DNA of 64,000 nt from Megascapheus bottae (GCA_024803745.1 JANJXV010000192.1:744001-808000); one strand, 5' to 3'. Counted from the first letter of the stretch, positions 34,814 to 47,131 are shown. Notes: generated by a model not told the origin, from the letters alone. Translations and numbers: made by a program.

Positions 34814-35341
34814 TAATATGTTTCTTTTTTACTATTTTTATTGTAATTGATAAAAGGGTTACATGATATTGTGCATTAATTCACATACATTGATACCCTT
34901 TCACATGTCTTGGTCCACATTACCCTCCCCCCCACCCCCCATCTTGGTTTTCCCCCCTTCCCTATCCAATTTCAAATAACCAAATACAAATATATCCAAT
35001 ATATCAGATTACAAAGTGAGGTACTATAATAATATGATATAACCAAGGGACAGCAAAAGAGATGAGAGATAACATAGTACATTAAGGACAACAATCATTC
35101 ATTATATGGCTTTTGTTTCAATATCATGGAGGTCCTTTCAATTAGCTTCATACTATATGGCCTTTTGTATCAAGGTTTTGCTCTATTACAAATCTCTGCT
35201 TGTAGAGCCCAAGGTTTCTACTGATTATGACAAATGAGGGAAACCATTGAGCCTAAGTTCCTTTGAGTCTGGCTTACTTCACTTAATATGACTTTTTCTA
35301 AGTCTTTCCATTTCATAACAAATAGGTCTAATCTGTTTCTT
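34814..35341 (-). mobile_element. 5'-truncated L1 with 13-base duplication
   Basis: The insert 34,827-35,328 is an antisense L1 3' end of about 500 bases, the reverse complement of the copy at 12,640-13,135: 'ttattgtaattgataaaagg' at the tail side, 'cttacttcacttaatatgac' at the 5' side. Direct repeats 'taatatgtttctt' (34,814-34,826) and 'taatctgtttctt' (35,329-35,341), 12 of 13 matching, are the target-site duplication. Confidence 0.88.
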
Positions 35342-35371
35342 AAAGAGAAAATAAACGGGTTTACTGGGCTG

Positions 35372-35602
35372 TTGTTTTCAGTTTTTTAATAGGTGGGTCC
35401 TGCTTGAAGTAAGGCCTGGTTGCTGTCTATGAGCTTTTCATTCAAGGTTAGTGCTTGAGCCACAACCCCAGTTCTGGTTTTTTTTCTGGAAGAGATAATA
35501 GTCTTATGGATTTGCTGCTGGGATGGCATTTAACCACAATCCTCAGATCTCAGCTTCCTGAGTAGCTAGGATTACAGGTATAAGCCAGTGGCACCTGACT
35601 TA
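35372..35602 (-). mobile_element. Three-module SINE
   Basis: Complements of the right module ('gcttgagccacaaccccagt'), linker ('agataatagtcttatggatt') and 7SL-like head ('cctcagatctcagcttcctg', 'agtagctaggattacaggta', 'ccagtggcacctgact'). Confidence 0.78.
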
Positions 35603-36420
35603 AACAAGTTTTAATCTAAATTTTACGTATTTTATATAACTAAACATAATGGCATTTCCAACAAGAAAAGTCAAAAGTCTTATTAAGCAATGCTTTGCAT
35701 ACTGTTACATCTATAACTAACCATGATTTAATTTCAGGTAATCATATTCTCAAAAGATCAGTTACTTTATAAATATTGCTGTAAATTAAAAGAAGTGGGA
35801 GTCAAAGAAGAGAAACAATCCAATAGTCAAGGCACAGAAACCGTAAATTCCCTTTGTTCAATTTAAGAGAACCTGGAAAACATGCAATTTTATAACATAA
35901 GCCCTCCTGAAAAAGTTAACATTTTTGAACCTACTAATTAACGCTGATACTTAGTGCAAGCTGTATAAAATTGTTAAGAATTAATTAACTAATATAGTCT
36001 AAATAGGATCTCATTATGAACTGTAAAAACACAGGGAGGAACCTGCAAAAATTGCCTGAGGCTTTTCAAATGTAAGAGTGATAATAAATAATCAGAGAAA
36101 GAAAGTTTCCTTAAATTAGTTGATTTATATTTTAGATTTGGGCAAGAAAGTTATTTTTAACATTATTCTAAAAGCTTCAATATTTTAAAATAGACAGAAG
36201 TCAATGCATTTTAATCATCTACTGTGAAATGCCCAGAAGTGAAGTTGTTCATAGATATCTGCAAAAAAATTAGACTCCTGAATATGCTAGAAGACCAACA
36301 ATGACATGAGGCAAGAGGTATTCTTAACAGAGCTGCCAGGTCTTTGCAAAGGCTAAGTCAGATGCTACCATGGCTGTGTCCAAAATCCAGGCATGCATAG
36401 TCTCTCTTCATTCAGTCAAA
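35603..36420. other. AT-rich unique DNA
   Basis: No gene or repeat recognised. Confidence 0.4.
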
Positions 36421-36872
36421 GCCAAACTCCCGGAAGAGAGTGTCAAGACCTTCTGTTATCTGCAAGCATAGCAGCAGCCCTGCCTGCCTCCTCTCTGATC
36501 CCATCTTCTCCTCGCCCTTCACTCCCACCAAGTGCAGTGGTGTACATACTTGATGTTACTTCAGGGTGTCAGGTGATCTCTAACATGAAACAGCTCAGAT
36601 CATCACTTTCCTCTGCCTGTGTGTTTCTCCCTGATGGTCACCAAACCCCCAACCTGCACACTTTGCTCATAGGTCACTTTCTCAAAGACCACTCAGCCAC
36701 TGCTACCCTGCCTCATGCATTTTCAATCCTTATTCCTGTTTGAACTTTTCTCCTTTTATCCTTCTGATGTCATGTTCCTATGTGCAATATAATTTACTAC
36801 TTTATTATGCTGAGTATTTATTATCTGGTTCCCTCTACAATATAAGCACTGGAGACTGTCCTAAAAGCTGGA
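36421..36872 (+). mobile_element. L2 LINE 3' end
   Basis: The order 'tttgctcataggtcactttc', 'tcaaagaccactcagccact', 'tactttattatgctgagtat', 'ttattatctggttccctcta' and 'caatataagc' follows the L2 consensus ('caggtctcagctcaaatgtcac...gaggccttccctgacc...tactagaatgtaagc'). An ancient mammalian LINE, non-coding; the 116-codon frame here is not a host protein. Confidence 0.72.
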
Positions 36873-36892
36873 TGTAAATTTACAATGAAGTT

Positions 36893-37045
36893 TTTAAATT
36901 GTATTTTATTATCAGGATAAAGTATAGAGGGATTGCAGTTACATACATCGGGTATGGGGTACATTACTTCTCAAACCTTGATAACCCCTTCTCATATTTT
37001 TGTACCCCTTCCTCTTCCTCCACCCCTTCCCAATCATCTCCTAAC
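36893..37045 (-). mobile_element. Short L1 3' end
   Basis: 'ttgtattttattatcaggat', 'gtacattacttctcaaacct' and 'aaccccttctcatatttttg' match the copy at 27,115 on the same strand. About 150 bases, severely 5'-truncated. Confidence 0.7.
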
Positions 37046-38279
37046 CAGGAATTGTTAATGCTAAGTGATATTTAAAGGCTATGATATACCTACTCTTTTT
37101 AGACAACTGATGTTTTCAAATCATTTGGAATAAATATAATTCATTCAACTTCTTTTCAGACTTCTGGTGAGTACCAGAAAGGATTTACTAATGGATATTT
37201 AGCTTCCTAACATGGCACAAGCATTCAATAAGGTACCAACTAAACTGGAATTATAGTAAAATCACCTTCAGTAGCATGAATCATAAGTAATGATTGACAA
37301 CAGATAACTACCAAGGCGTTTTTTCTACAAGAGCCTATAAATGATCTCAATCTGTCTCTTAGAAGAAACAAACACCAATAATATCAGTGGAGATAGGAAG
37401 GTTGGGGCAGAAAAGCAACCCAGAAAAAAACTCAAACTCTTAGAAAGGAAAAAAAAATAACTAAAGCAGAAAGGGCCAGGGACATGATTCAAATAGTATA
37501 GCACACACAACTCTGTCCTCAAAAATCATGAGTACAGTATTTATCTTTCATTAATTCACACAATAGAGTTGCTAAAACTTTTTATAGGTACTGGCTTTAT
37601 GAAAATTATTTAGTACAAAGTGAGGGTCAAGATTTAAAGACATTGCCTAAGCTACCAGAGCTTTGAAAATATCTGAACACTGCACAGATAAATATTAAGG
37701 TTATTCTGTGAAGGATAAGGGGATACCTGGTATGCTATGACAGCTCATAAGTGATGATGAACCTTCACTGAAACACTGATTCATGAAGACACTTTGGGCA
37801 GTAGTGCTCCCTGTAATTACTACTCTGGCTGTTTCTTTCACTTCTTTCTAAGGCTAAATAATTCCTAGAATTTCATGCCCTGTCTTCAAGTGAAATTAAA
37901 TGTAGAATACTACAGCAGTGCTTTTACTTGGGAACTTGTGGCAAACACATTTGTCCAGCCTTGTCCAACAAACAGAGGAGGGACACTGGCATAGCAACTC
38001 AGGCTTAGGGAGAACCTAAGCATGACATTTAGAAAAATATTTGTGAAAAAGAAGGGTTTTGTTTCCACAGCAACCAACTTTCTTAGTCTTCTGAGCTCTA
38101 CTAAAAATAAAACAAATGAAAGCTGGTAAGAGAAACAGAGTAAGGTCTAATGTAGAATGGCACACAAAGCAAAAATAAAGGACGCTGAAGCCAAGTTCAT
38201 TGGAAGAAGCATAGCAAATCCTCAGTTAATCATGAGTGTCCTAATCTGGTCATGACCCTTTAAATCTTCATTTCTTTAT
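37046..38279. other. AT-rich unique DNA with an ID trace
   Basis: 'agggccagggacatgattca' then 'atagtatagcacacacaact' at 37,471-37,515 is a weak ID-like trace on +. Otherwise nothing recognised. Confidence 0.35.
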
Positions 38280-39057
38280 TTTTTGGTAACTACTGGCCGT
38301 GAGATTCTTCTCTCTCCATAAAGCAGAGCCTCCAGAATTTATTCATCTTGTACAATTGGGTTTCAGTGACCAGGATCAGTAACTCTCTTGCCTCTGTTCT
38401 CGGCTACCCATCACCGCAACACCGTGAGGCTATTTTAGGTAACTTGTACAAGTCTTTGTTGTCTTGTGATGAGGTTACTTTGCTTAACACAACATCTTCA
38501 GAATTCATCCCTACAGCTGCCTGTGGTTGAACTCCCTTCTTTTCTAGGGTTCAACAATACCCAATTTTGTGTATATAACACATATACTTTGTCCATTTAC
38601 CTGTGGTTGAGCCCTTACCACTTCTTGAGTATGGTGCACAGTGCTTCAATCAACATTGGGATTTGGGTTTTCTTTGAGGTATCTTAACTTACCCTTTAGT
38701 AACAAGTCAATGCCTGGCCTCATAAAATGAATTTGTTTTAGTTTTTGAAGTAACTAAAGAGTCATTATTGATTCTCCTTTAAATGTTTGGTATGGTTCAT
38801 CAGTGAAATGTAATGGTTTAAGCTTTTCTCCTAAATGACTGTATGTCATTTCTACATTCCATTTCTTCATGATTAAATGCATAAGTGTTTTATGTTTGTA
38901 GGACTGTTTCCCAGTTCCCCTAGGTCAATTATTTTTCTTTCAGATAATTGTTATAAATTCTAATGGTCCTTTCTCTTTCTGAAGCATCCATTGTAATACC
39001 TCCTCTCTTTTTATCTAAATTTATTTATTTTTATATTGTTTATTTCTTAGTATAGAT

Positions 39058-39289
39058 GAAGAACTTTAATTTTTCTTTTATTTTTGCCAGTCCTGGGCTT
39101 GAGCTCAGGGCCTGAGCACTGTCCTTGGACTTTCTCAAGGGTAGAGCTCTACCACTTGAGCCTCAGCACCACTTCCAGCTTTTTTCTATGTATGTGGTAC
39201 CGAGGAATCGAACCCGGGTCTTCATGCATGCTAGGCAAGCACTTTAACCACTAGGCCAAACTCCCGGCCCCTGAAGGACTTTAATTTTT
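39058..39289 (-). mobile_element. IDL-Geo-type SINE with 17-base duplication
   Basis: SINE 39,075-39,272, inserted into the L1M. The complement of the right monomer ('cctgggcttgagctcagggc', 'gctctaccacttgagcctca') precedes that of the left ('ggtaccgaggaatcgaaccc' to 'aaactcccggcccc'). Direct repeats 'gaagaactttaattttt' (39,058-39,074) and 'gaaggactttaattttt' (39,273-39,289) differ at one base. Well preserved, so relatively young. Confidence 0.93.
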
Positions 39290-39484
39290 ATAAGAAATAA
39301 TTATTAGTTCACTGATTTTTGTCTTTACTGATTTTCCATTTTCTTTGTTTCTACTGTTGTTTTGGTTCTACATTAAATACTAATTTCTGCAAACTAGACT
39401 TCATTTGTCCTTTTTTTTCAATGTCATTATAATGTGTAATGTATAGTATTAGGTTACTTATTTGAAACACTTCTTGTTTCATTT

Positions 39485-39775
39485 TGACTGTCCTGGGTTT
39501 TGAACTCAAGGTTTTATGTTTGCTAAGAAGGTGCTCGGTCACTTGAACCAAAACTCCAGATCTATGTTGCAGTTATTTTTAAGATAAAGCCTCAGTGATG
39601 GACCTTGATACTCCTGTTCACTCTTCTCAGACTAGCTGGACTACTAGCACATGCCGCCATTCCCAGCACCTGTTGAAGTGGGATCTCATGAAAGCTTCTG
39701 CCTATACTAAATTCTGATTTTCCAGATCTCTGCCTCCTGTACAGCTGGGGTGATAGGTGTGTGCAATTGGTTATG
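39485..39775 (-). mobile_element. B1-like plus ID composite SINE
   Basis: ID complement 'ttttgaactcaaggttttat', 'gtgctcggtcacttgaacca' at 39,497-39,552, followed by two B1-like complements ('gatactcctgttcactcttc', 'gactagctggactactagca' and 'cagatctctgcctcctgtac'). Older and more diverged than the SINE at 39,075. Sits inside the L1M. Confidence 0.6.
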
Positions 39776-40140
39776 AGAGATCTTATGACCTTTCTCCCTC
39801 CAGGATGACCTTCAATGGCCTGGGCAGTTTTGCTTTATATATTTACTCTTATGATAGTGATTATGTATTTACAACTATTATGATTTCTTGGTGAATTGGA
39901 ACTTACATAACTATATATTGTTTCTGTTTATGTCTTAGAACAATTTTTACTGAAATTCTACTCTGTATGATATAAATATAGCCACTTCATTCTTTTTTTT
40001 GCTTGCCTTTATCATGGGATGTCTATTCTTTTCCTTCACTTTCAGCCTACACATGCCCTTAAATGTAAAGTAAGTTACTTATAGCCAACATATAGTTTGA
40101 TTTTAAGCTACACGTGCACATGCACAAATACATATAAAAT

Positions 40141-40345
40141 TTTTGAACTCAGGCATGCTTACTTGATTTACGTGGTTGGCCAGAACTCTACCATTTAAGT
40201 CAGTACAGCCCTGCTCTTTGCTCGTTATTTTACAGATGTGGTCTAGAAAACTCCTCACTGACTGGCCTTGGACCACAATCCTTCGGATCTCAACCTGCTG
40301 AGTAACTATGATTACAGGCCTGACACACCAGTCTCCAAACTCATC
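40141..40345 (-). mobile_element. Diverged three-module SINE
   Basis: 'tttttgaactcaggcatgct', 'aactctaccatttaagtcag', then 'ggccttggaccacaatcctt', 'cggatctcaacctgctgagt' and 'aactatgattacaggcctga' give the complement order right module, linker, 7SL-like head. Confidence 0.65.
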
Positions 40346-43300
40346 CTGTTTGCCATATAGCCTCTCTAAGACAGTAGTAATTTAAATGTCTCTTGTGCCA
40401 TGAATATTTCATACTTTCTCATTATCACATTTCTCTACCTTCCAAGGTAACTTTCTTTGTTTTAAAGTTCATGTGATCAAATGGGGTCTACCTAAATTTT
40501 ACAATGGAGGAGAGTTTCCTTATTTTAAAACCTGGTCTACAAACTTAATCCTATCTGTAAGGCCCTTTTTGCTATAGAATGCAAGATATTCATAACTTGT
40601 AGAGATTAGGAATCATTATCATACCTACTACAGTCACAAATCAAAGAAACAAATACTCATGAATACTACTTACGCCAAACAACACAGATCTGTTGTCCTA
40701 ATCATAACTCAGGGATCTCTAGGAAATAAATGTCATCAACAGAATATTACTCTTAAAATAAAGCTCTTAAATTAACTTAATGAAAATAAATACATTATTT
40801 AGTTTTACAATCTTTATCGCTGTATACAGTCGCTAGTACTACACAAAGGTCAAGGTGCTGTGGTGTGGGATATATGAATAGTTAATAACCAACATTTGTT
40901 CTCAGTCTTCCTCCATTTGGAAGAATAGATGGAGTCATTACTATTGTGTACAGTGCCTTGAAGCCAGTTTAAATAAGTCACTTTTTTACTGGGCTTGATT
41001 TACATAAACTATTAAACATTTTCAATGGGTCAAAAGACAATATTGCCCCACAGAGTCATCTGTCATTTGTTTATTCTCATTAGCTGTATGAAAAATAAAC
41101 CATGGAACTGCATAAAAATATATTGGAATCAAAGCTTTCTTTACTGTTTAAATTATAATTCAGAACTCTGAATTTAAATGCTGGCAATGTAAAAAAGCAA
41201 GCAAACAATGGCATTAAACAAGGCTGGAAAGTCACTACAACCTCTTCCACAATTTGCCTTTGGAGTACATGGTTATCTGTAAATATCTCCTAATGTAATA
41301 GTAGACAAGGGTCAAAAGTACTAACCCCTGAGATTCACTATTCTCCTCTGAATAACAACCTGTTTTTCATGGGATGTTTTAAAGATAGAGGCAATTCACA
41401 AAAGTGCTTTAACAATGTATTTGCCTAGGATACTTTCAAAATATTAACCTGACTCTGGTTTCAGATTTGGTATTATATCTGATTCATAGTAGCTAAAAAC
41501 TCCAGGATTTAGCTTCCTGTGTTTCTGATTTCTCTGGATGGGGAACTTTCTATGACTAATAGCACCCTCTGGCATCTGTTTCCCTAGGGGGAAAAATACA
41601 TTAGCCATAGAAAGATTAAATATAATAATTATGATTTCCATTTCTGGGACAAGGCCTTTTCATCAATAATTATGATTCGGTGCCAAACTGGCAATCTTTA
41701 AGCACTGGCCTTATCGTTCATAATAATGAGCAGATTCATAACCCATGCTCCTTAGCTGTAGAAGGCTAATTAGGACTTTAACCAAAAACACCACTCATGT
41801 GAACTGCTCACAGAGGTCACTGGCTACAGAACACCAGTTCTGGCCAAATGAACTCCATGTGCTGACCAGGAGTAAAGAGTACCTGCACTAGAAAAGGAAG
41901 TTACAGCTCAGAGTGTAACCCTCAGAGACAGGCAAGTTTTAATTCCTGCAGGAGTATGTGCTTAAACATGCAAATGGAAATCACAGCCAAATCAAATATT
42001 CCAAAGGGCAGTGAACAACTATGGATAAAATATGAAATACCACATGCTCACAGGTCGATGAGGACAAAATAAGTCAAAACATTAAAATTTATTAAATATG
42101 TATGATGATAACAAAAGACCAATTTTTGTCTGAGCTTTTTTTGTTTACCTAAGATATCTACTAACTGCAGAAAAGATTTTAAAATATATTACTCGTATAA
42201 TATGCAGGCTACCAAACAGTACTCACAGGATTTGCTCTGACACTGCACTTTCTAATTTATAACTTATTAGTCACACATTTTCTGATGCTTTTCAGTCTCA
42301 CTCTTGTCCTACAACAAGCCCTGCAGGAAAGGGATTTATTTATTCTCACAGTATCCCCAAGAGCCTAGTTAAGAGCTTGCCACTGCATGTCACTTGTATA
42401 TTACACGTACACATTTTATCTATTCCACAGGTTATAATGAAGAAAATTCATGAAGGACCTCCCTGCCTCTCCATCAAAGGAAAGCAATGAGGCTTAATTG
42501 GGCAGACCATAAAGGGCCCTGCAAAACACACGGAGGACGAGAGAAACTTATAAATGAGTTTTTGGCTGTAGAGTGGAAAAGCTTATAATTTATTTTATGC
42601 TCTTTACCAGAATTTTACTCCCAGGAGATAACAAATGGTCAACACACCACCAGGCCACCACTCACTAGCTATTCCCTGGTCTGTTTGAAGCACACATTGT
42701 TGATCTACTGCCTCTCACTCCCCTTTACATTGTAATTTGGTAAACTAACAATAAGGTCTGGATTAAAGTTCATTATGTATGAAGCTAACTGTAGTAATCC
42801 ATATGCTATGTTTCATTTGCACAATTCATTGTACCTATTTCCAGTGGTTGATTTTACCTTTTATTATTGATCCAATGTTATTTCAGGAGCTAAGGTAAAT
42901 GAATGCCTTTGCAAGTTCGTACAATGGCTCATATCTTCTTTGTGCAGGGTGTCCTTGAACTTTTGCTGAGTTACTGTAAGGAATCAGAATTCCCATTTCT
43001 ATTTTCACAGTATAGTACCCAAAAGAAAACCTACTAGCTGCTTTTTTGAATTTTGAAGCAGTCTAAAAGCTGTAAGAAGGAAAAAAGCCTGAAAAAGATC
43101 AAAGGTGACTGAAGAATCCATCCGAAGGTTATTCACAAAACAGGCATGACTTTCTCTAAGTCGGAGACATGAGTATCTGTGCAATTCACAGATTGTGACA
43201 AAAGACAACATTTAGTGCCTCTCATAGCTATTCCTTTCTCATACTCTGTACTGAGAGAAAAATATGGTGAGATAAAGGTTGTTTAGAAAGTGAAAGTGTA

Positions 43301-45047
43301 TAGGCAAAAATGCAACTCAGATACATGCCTATTAATTTTCAAGAGGCCACAAACAAGAATTGCTCTAAAATTTCTTTGGCTTGAAAATACTATGGTAACT
43401 TTCAAAACTACTGAAAACTCTAGAAAGCATATGATTATGTGAGCTTTATCAACTTATATTTTTCAAATGTGAAGTTGAAACCAAGTAACTAAAAAACAGT
43501 TTGGTTATTCAACCATCTTGTAGGCCATGTTCACAAGAATTATATATTTAATGAGCTACTGATATACTCTAACAAAAATATGTGGTGAAAACTGCATTAA
43601 CTTTTGACAAATCGTACACATCTCTCTAATATTTGACTTGATAGAAGACAATATTTCTCATATTTTGTTCTGAATTAAATCTGCTTGGATTTGTCATTCT
43701 GGTTATGCTGCATGAACAAAATTTGATGTTATTCAGATAAGAAAGTTAGAAAAGGGATATGAAATCAAAATAGCAGTTTAGCTTACAATCTGATCAAGTA
43801 TCATCATTCCAGGAGAAGTACTTTGTGAATGAGTCTCACCATGCCACACAAACTGTTTAAAAGTATGCACTCAATGTACTGAGATTTATTGACAGTATCT
43901 GACTACTCTACAAGGACATGGGGTTGTCTGATCACAATTAGGCCTGAGCACTTGGTAGTAAAGGTTACAAAAACTACTAGTGTAGATCTCAGTGTCCTTT
44001 CAGTAATATACTAAGGCTTTACAGCACCTTTGCCTATTATTGAGTTTGTACCAGTGAAGCAAACCTCACACACACAAAAAAACAGCAAATAATGCTTTAT
44101 CATTACTATGGAAACCTTATCTTCTAACCTCTTAAAATCTCAAGGAAAGCTAGCGGTCTGCAAACTCCATGTTGAGTCCCATTGTCTTAGCATGTAGCAG
44201 ATGCAAACACTATGCTCTGTGTTTAACTAAGAATACAAGGAAAATGGGGATGGCCTATGGTCTGCATTTTTGTTCAACCTGTCACCGAAATGAAGCTTCA
44301 GCAAGCCAACAGAAGCATTCCACATGCAAGAACCAAAAACAAAAATTGATAAGAACAAATGACATCATTTAAGTTGCCCAGCTCACAGCTAAATAATGTC
44401 GTATGTTTGTATGTACAACTCTCTTCAGCCACACTATCCTCTCATGAACACGTTCCAGTTCCCACTCCCTCTGCTTCATTCCTCTTTTAATCCAACACAC
44501 TTCTTATCATAAATAGCAGTTTCCTGATTATATTTTGCTAACACATACTAAAGCATTCTTAAAATATTATCTCTGGGTGGCTTAACTACATTTAAAAGCT
44601 GTATTCTAGCCCAAAGCAATTAAAAATGGTGTAATCTAAATCTCTGAATGATAAAATTCTAAGGAGAAAACAAAATGCATATAGTTCCTAATTATCTTTG
44701 CATGCATTTTAAATCTTTCCAGAGGACAGAATATCATTTAAACATGAATAATTGTACTGCAGAGGAAATGAGTTCATCCTAGAATGCAATCTGTAAAGAT
44801 AACAGTTTACTTCACTCAATGGTGGTTGAAACTTTGGCTAAATCAAATATATGAGTAAAAGTCTCTTCAGGAATAAGGCAGAAAGTTTGAGAGAAGAAAA
44901 ATGCAATCAATATTTCCAATTCTAAATTACAGGCTTACTAACCTGTACCATACTGCAGATGTTGCTTGATGTGTTATACGCAAACGATAGCAAATTTCCT
45001 CCTACACAGAATAAAATTATTACCTTGGCGCAAATTTTTTTTAAAAA
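40346..45047. other. 4.7-kb repeat-poor stretch, possible conserved DNA
   Basis: The longest part of the window without a classifiable repeat. 40,740-41,160 and 42,290-42,960 have even, non-degenerate sequence with few simple runs, as expected of conserved non-coding DNA; 43,300-44,160 is more AT-rich. Frames of 65-71 codons have no recognisable product. No splice-bounded exon is evident. Its conservation is not something I can measure here. Confidence 0.35.
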
Positions 45048-45254
45048 AAAGACGATGTGAGACCGGGAGTTTGGCCTACTGTCTAGGGTGTTTGCCTAGC
45101 ATTAACAAAGACTGGGGTTCAATTCCTCTGTACCACATACATAGAAAAAATGTGGAAGTGGTGCTGTGGTTCAAGTGGTAAAGCACTAGCCTTGAGAAAG
45201 CCCAAGGACAATGCTCTGTCCCTGAGCTGGCAAAAAAAGAAAGATGATGTGAGA
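45048..45254 (+). mobile_element. IDL-Geo-type SINE with 15-base duplication
   Basis: SINE 45,063-45,239: left monomer 'ccgggagtttggcctactgt' to 'gttcaattcctctgtaccac', right monomer 'gctgtggttcaagtggtaaa' to 'gctggc' plus A7. The right monomer lacks about 20 bases before the tail. Direct repeats 'aaagacgatgtgaga' (45,048-45,062) and 'aaagatgatgtgaga' (45,240-45,254) differ at one base. Confidence 0.92.
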
Positions 45255-46333
45255 TAAAGTGATTATCTCTCACTAAGTTACAACTTGAAAATTGGTCCCA
45301 TCTGAAATCTATTCTGCCTTTAGGCATTAAAACATGGTTAATGATTACCTCATATCAGTCACTTACGTGCTATTTAGGTCTTAATAATTGAATAATATTT
45401 TATCATAAAAAGGAGTACACACTGAGGTTGGGTAATTTTCCCAGTATATATTTGTTAAAGGACTTTCTGTGTCCAACATTATGGCAAACAGACGGATGAA
45501 TTCTTTGCTATAAGTACCTACAAGATAGAAGAAATTTAGTTATGTTCTTCCTAGGATCTTAGTACAATAATCTATATATCAAAGACCCTAAGAGAAATGG
45601 ATATTGTAATTTTGAATGTTCTGATAAAATTTAAAAGACAAATTTTAATACTTATACATAAGAATTATGCCTTACATTTTCTAGACTTCCTGTAATGCAA
45701 ACATAAATATATACCAGCTGAGTGGTGTTTTATTCAATGAACAGCTCTAGTTTATATTTCAACAAACAAAAAATGGAATCCTGTATACTTCCTGTCAATC
45801 TTTCATAGCCTTTAGCAGTTCATATTAATAAGAACAGTACAGATTTCTAGTTGCGGTGTTACAAAGCATTATTATCTAGCATTTAGTGATCTATAGATGT
45901 AGGTGTCTTATTATCATCCAATGTTCAGATTGTAGCCACAACATAATTACTACATATTGGAACTTTATTTATAACATTATTTTTCAAAGATTATCAAAAC
46001 TGTCTCTGAAACACTGGCTAAAATATTTATGGTGACATCTTTCTTTGACCCAAAAATTTAAAATCTAAACTAACCTAACATTGCATAACCTACAGAAAAA
46101 AATGGAACAAAGTGCCACTAAGAAATTAAAAGATAGACCAGAAATCTTTTTCCCTATAAGTAGGGGCTAGAAGATTTTGGACAAGTCATAGAAATAGAAT
46201 GTATCCTGATCATCACTCTTACAGCCAATTTTCTTTCTCTCTCTCTCATTTTTTTTAGTCCATCATGGACTAGAACTCTGGTCCTGGGTGTGTCAAATGA
46301 GACAAAGCATTGGAGTTTTTTGTTTTTTGTGGG
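45255..46333. other. AT-rich unique DNA
   Basis: No gene recognised. Confidence 0.4.
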
Positions 46334-46527
46334 TTTTTTTTTTGCCAGTCCTGGGCTTGAGCTCAGAGCCTGAGCACTGTCCTTGGACTTTCTCAAGACT
46401 AGAGCTCTACCACTTGAGCCTCAGCACCACTTCCAGCTTTTATCTATGTATGTGGTACCGAGGAATTTAACCGGGTCTTCGTGCATACTAGGCAAGCACT
46501 CTACCACTAGGCCAAAATCTCAGCCCC
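46334..46527 (-). mobile_element. IDL-Geo-type dimeric SINE
   Basis: Complement of right monomer ('cctgggcttgagctcagagc', 'gctctaccacttgagcctca', 'gcaccacttccagcttttat') then left monomer ('ggtaccgaggaatttaaccg' to 'tcagcccc'), with the poly-T tail complement at 46,334-46,343. Shares diagnostic bases with the copy at 39,075. Confidence 0.88.
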
Positions 46528-46705
46528 AGGAACTGGGTTTCTAACTAAACTATCCTTCCATAGAAGTATTAGAGTTGTTACTTATTTATAGATCTAAATA
46601 TCTGTATGTAATATTTGATTTTAAACAAATTTGTATTTCTCTATATATGCAAGCAGAAATATAGAAACAGATACACATATATATGAATATTATATACATA
46701 TTTTG

Positions 46706-46882
46706 GGGCGCAAGGCTGGTACTCTACCACTTTGAGCCACATCTCCACTTCCTGATTGTTAATGGAGTTGAGAGTCTCATGGACTTTCTTAATGAGTGCT
46801 GGCTTCGAACCTTGACTCAAATATCGCAGCCTCCTATTAGTAGCTAGGATTACAGATATGAGTCACCAGTACCTGACTTCCA
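46706..46882 (-). mobile_element. Three-module SINE, tail part missing
   Basis: 'gtactctaccactttgagcc', 'agttgagagtctcatggact', 'gctggcttcgaaccttgact' and 'agtagctaggattacagata' are the complement of right module, linker and 7SL-like head. Confidence 0.72.
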
Positions 46883-47041
46883 ACAGTGTTTTCAAATATT
46901 CTGATCTGAAAAATCTCCACATTAAAATCTTTTAAATTGAAATATCATTACTTTTAAGAACCTGCTATAAACTTAAGAAAGAATAATGGATTTCTCTTTC
47001 TTGGTAAAGAAATAAGAATAATTTACATATTGGTCAATTGG

Positions 47042-47131
47042 TTATCAGTTTAAAAAGTGTACCACTTTACTTTGTCAAAAACATTTGTCTATTAATTATC
47101 AGTTTAAAAGGTATATTACTTTACTTTGTTA
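47042..47131. repeat. Local 36-base duplication, 54-base period
   Basis: 47,042-47,077 and 47,096-47,131 are 36-base copies beginning 'ttatcagtttaaaa'. They differ at five positions, all transitions. Not part of a known element. Confidence 0.8.

Larger units (their letters stand above)
38280..40135 (-). mobile_element. Ancient L1M (ORF2 and 3' region) carrying nested SINEs
   Basis: Antisense L1. 38,280-38,690 is the 3' region ('ctttgcttaacacaacatct', 'gcttcaatcaacattgggat'). 38,700-39,480 is ORF2 ('tttaaatgtttggtatggtt', 'aaatgtaatggtttaagctt', 'tccattgtaatacctcctct'). 39,780-40,135 is an upstream part of ORF2 ('tgatttcttggtgaattgga', 'actgaaattctactctgtat'). Frames are ruined. SINEs at 39,075-39,272 and 39,485-39,775 interrupt it, and another follows at 40,141. 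Confidence 0.75.

Noticed and set aside
36393..36743. 116-codon + frame as a gene
   Set aside because: Most of the frame lies in an L2 LINE fragment and shows no L2 or host protein.
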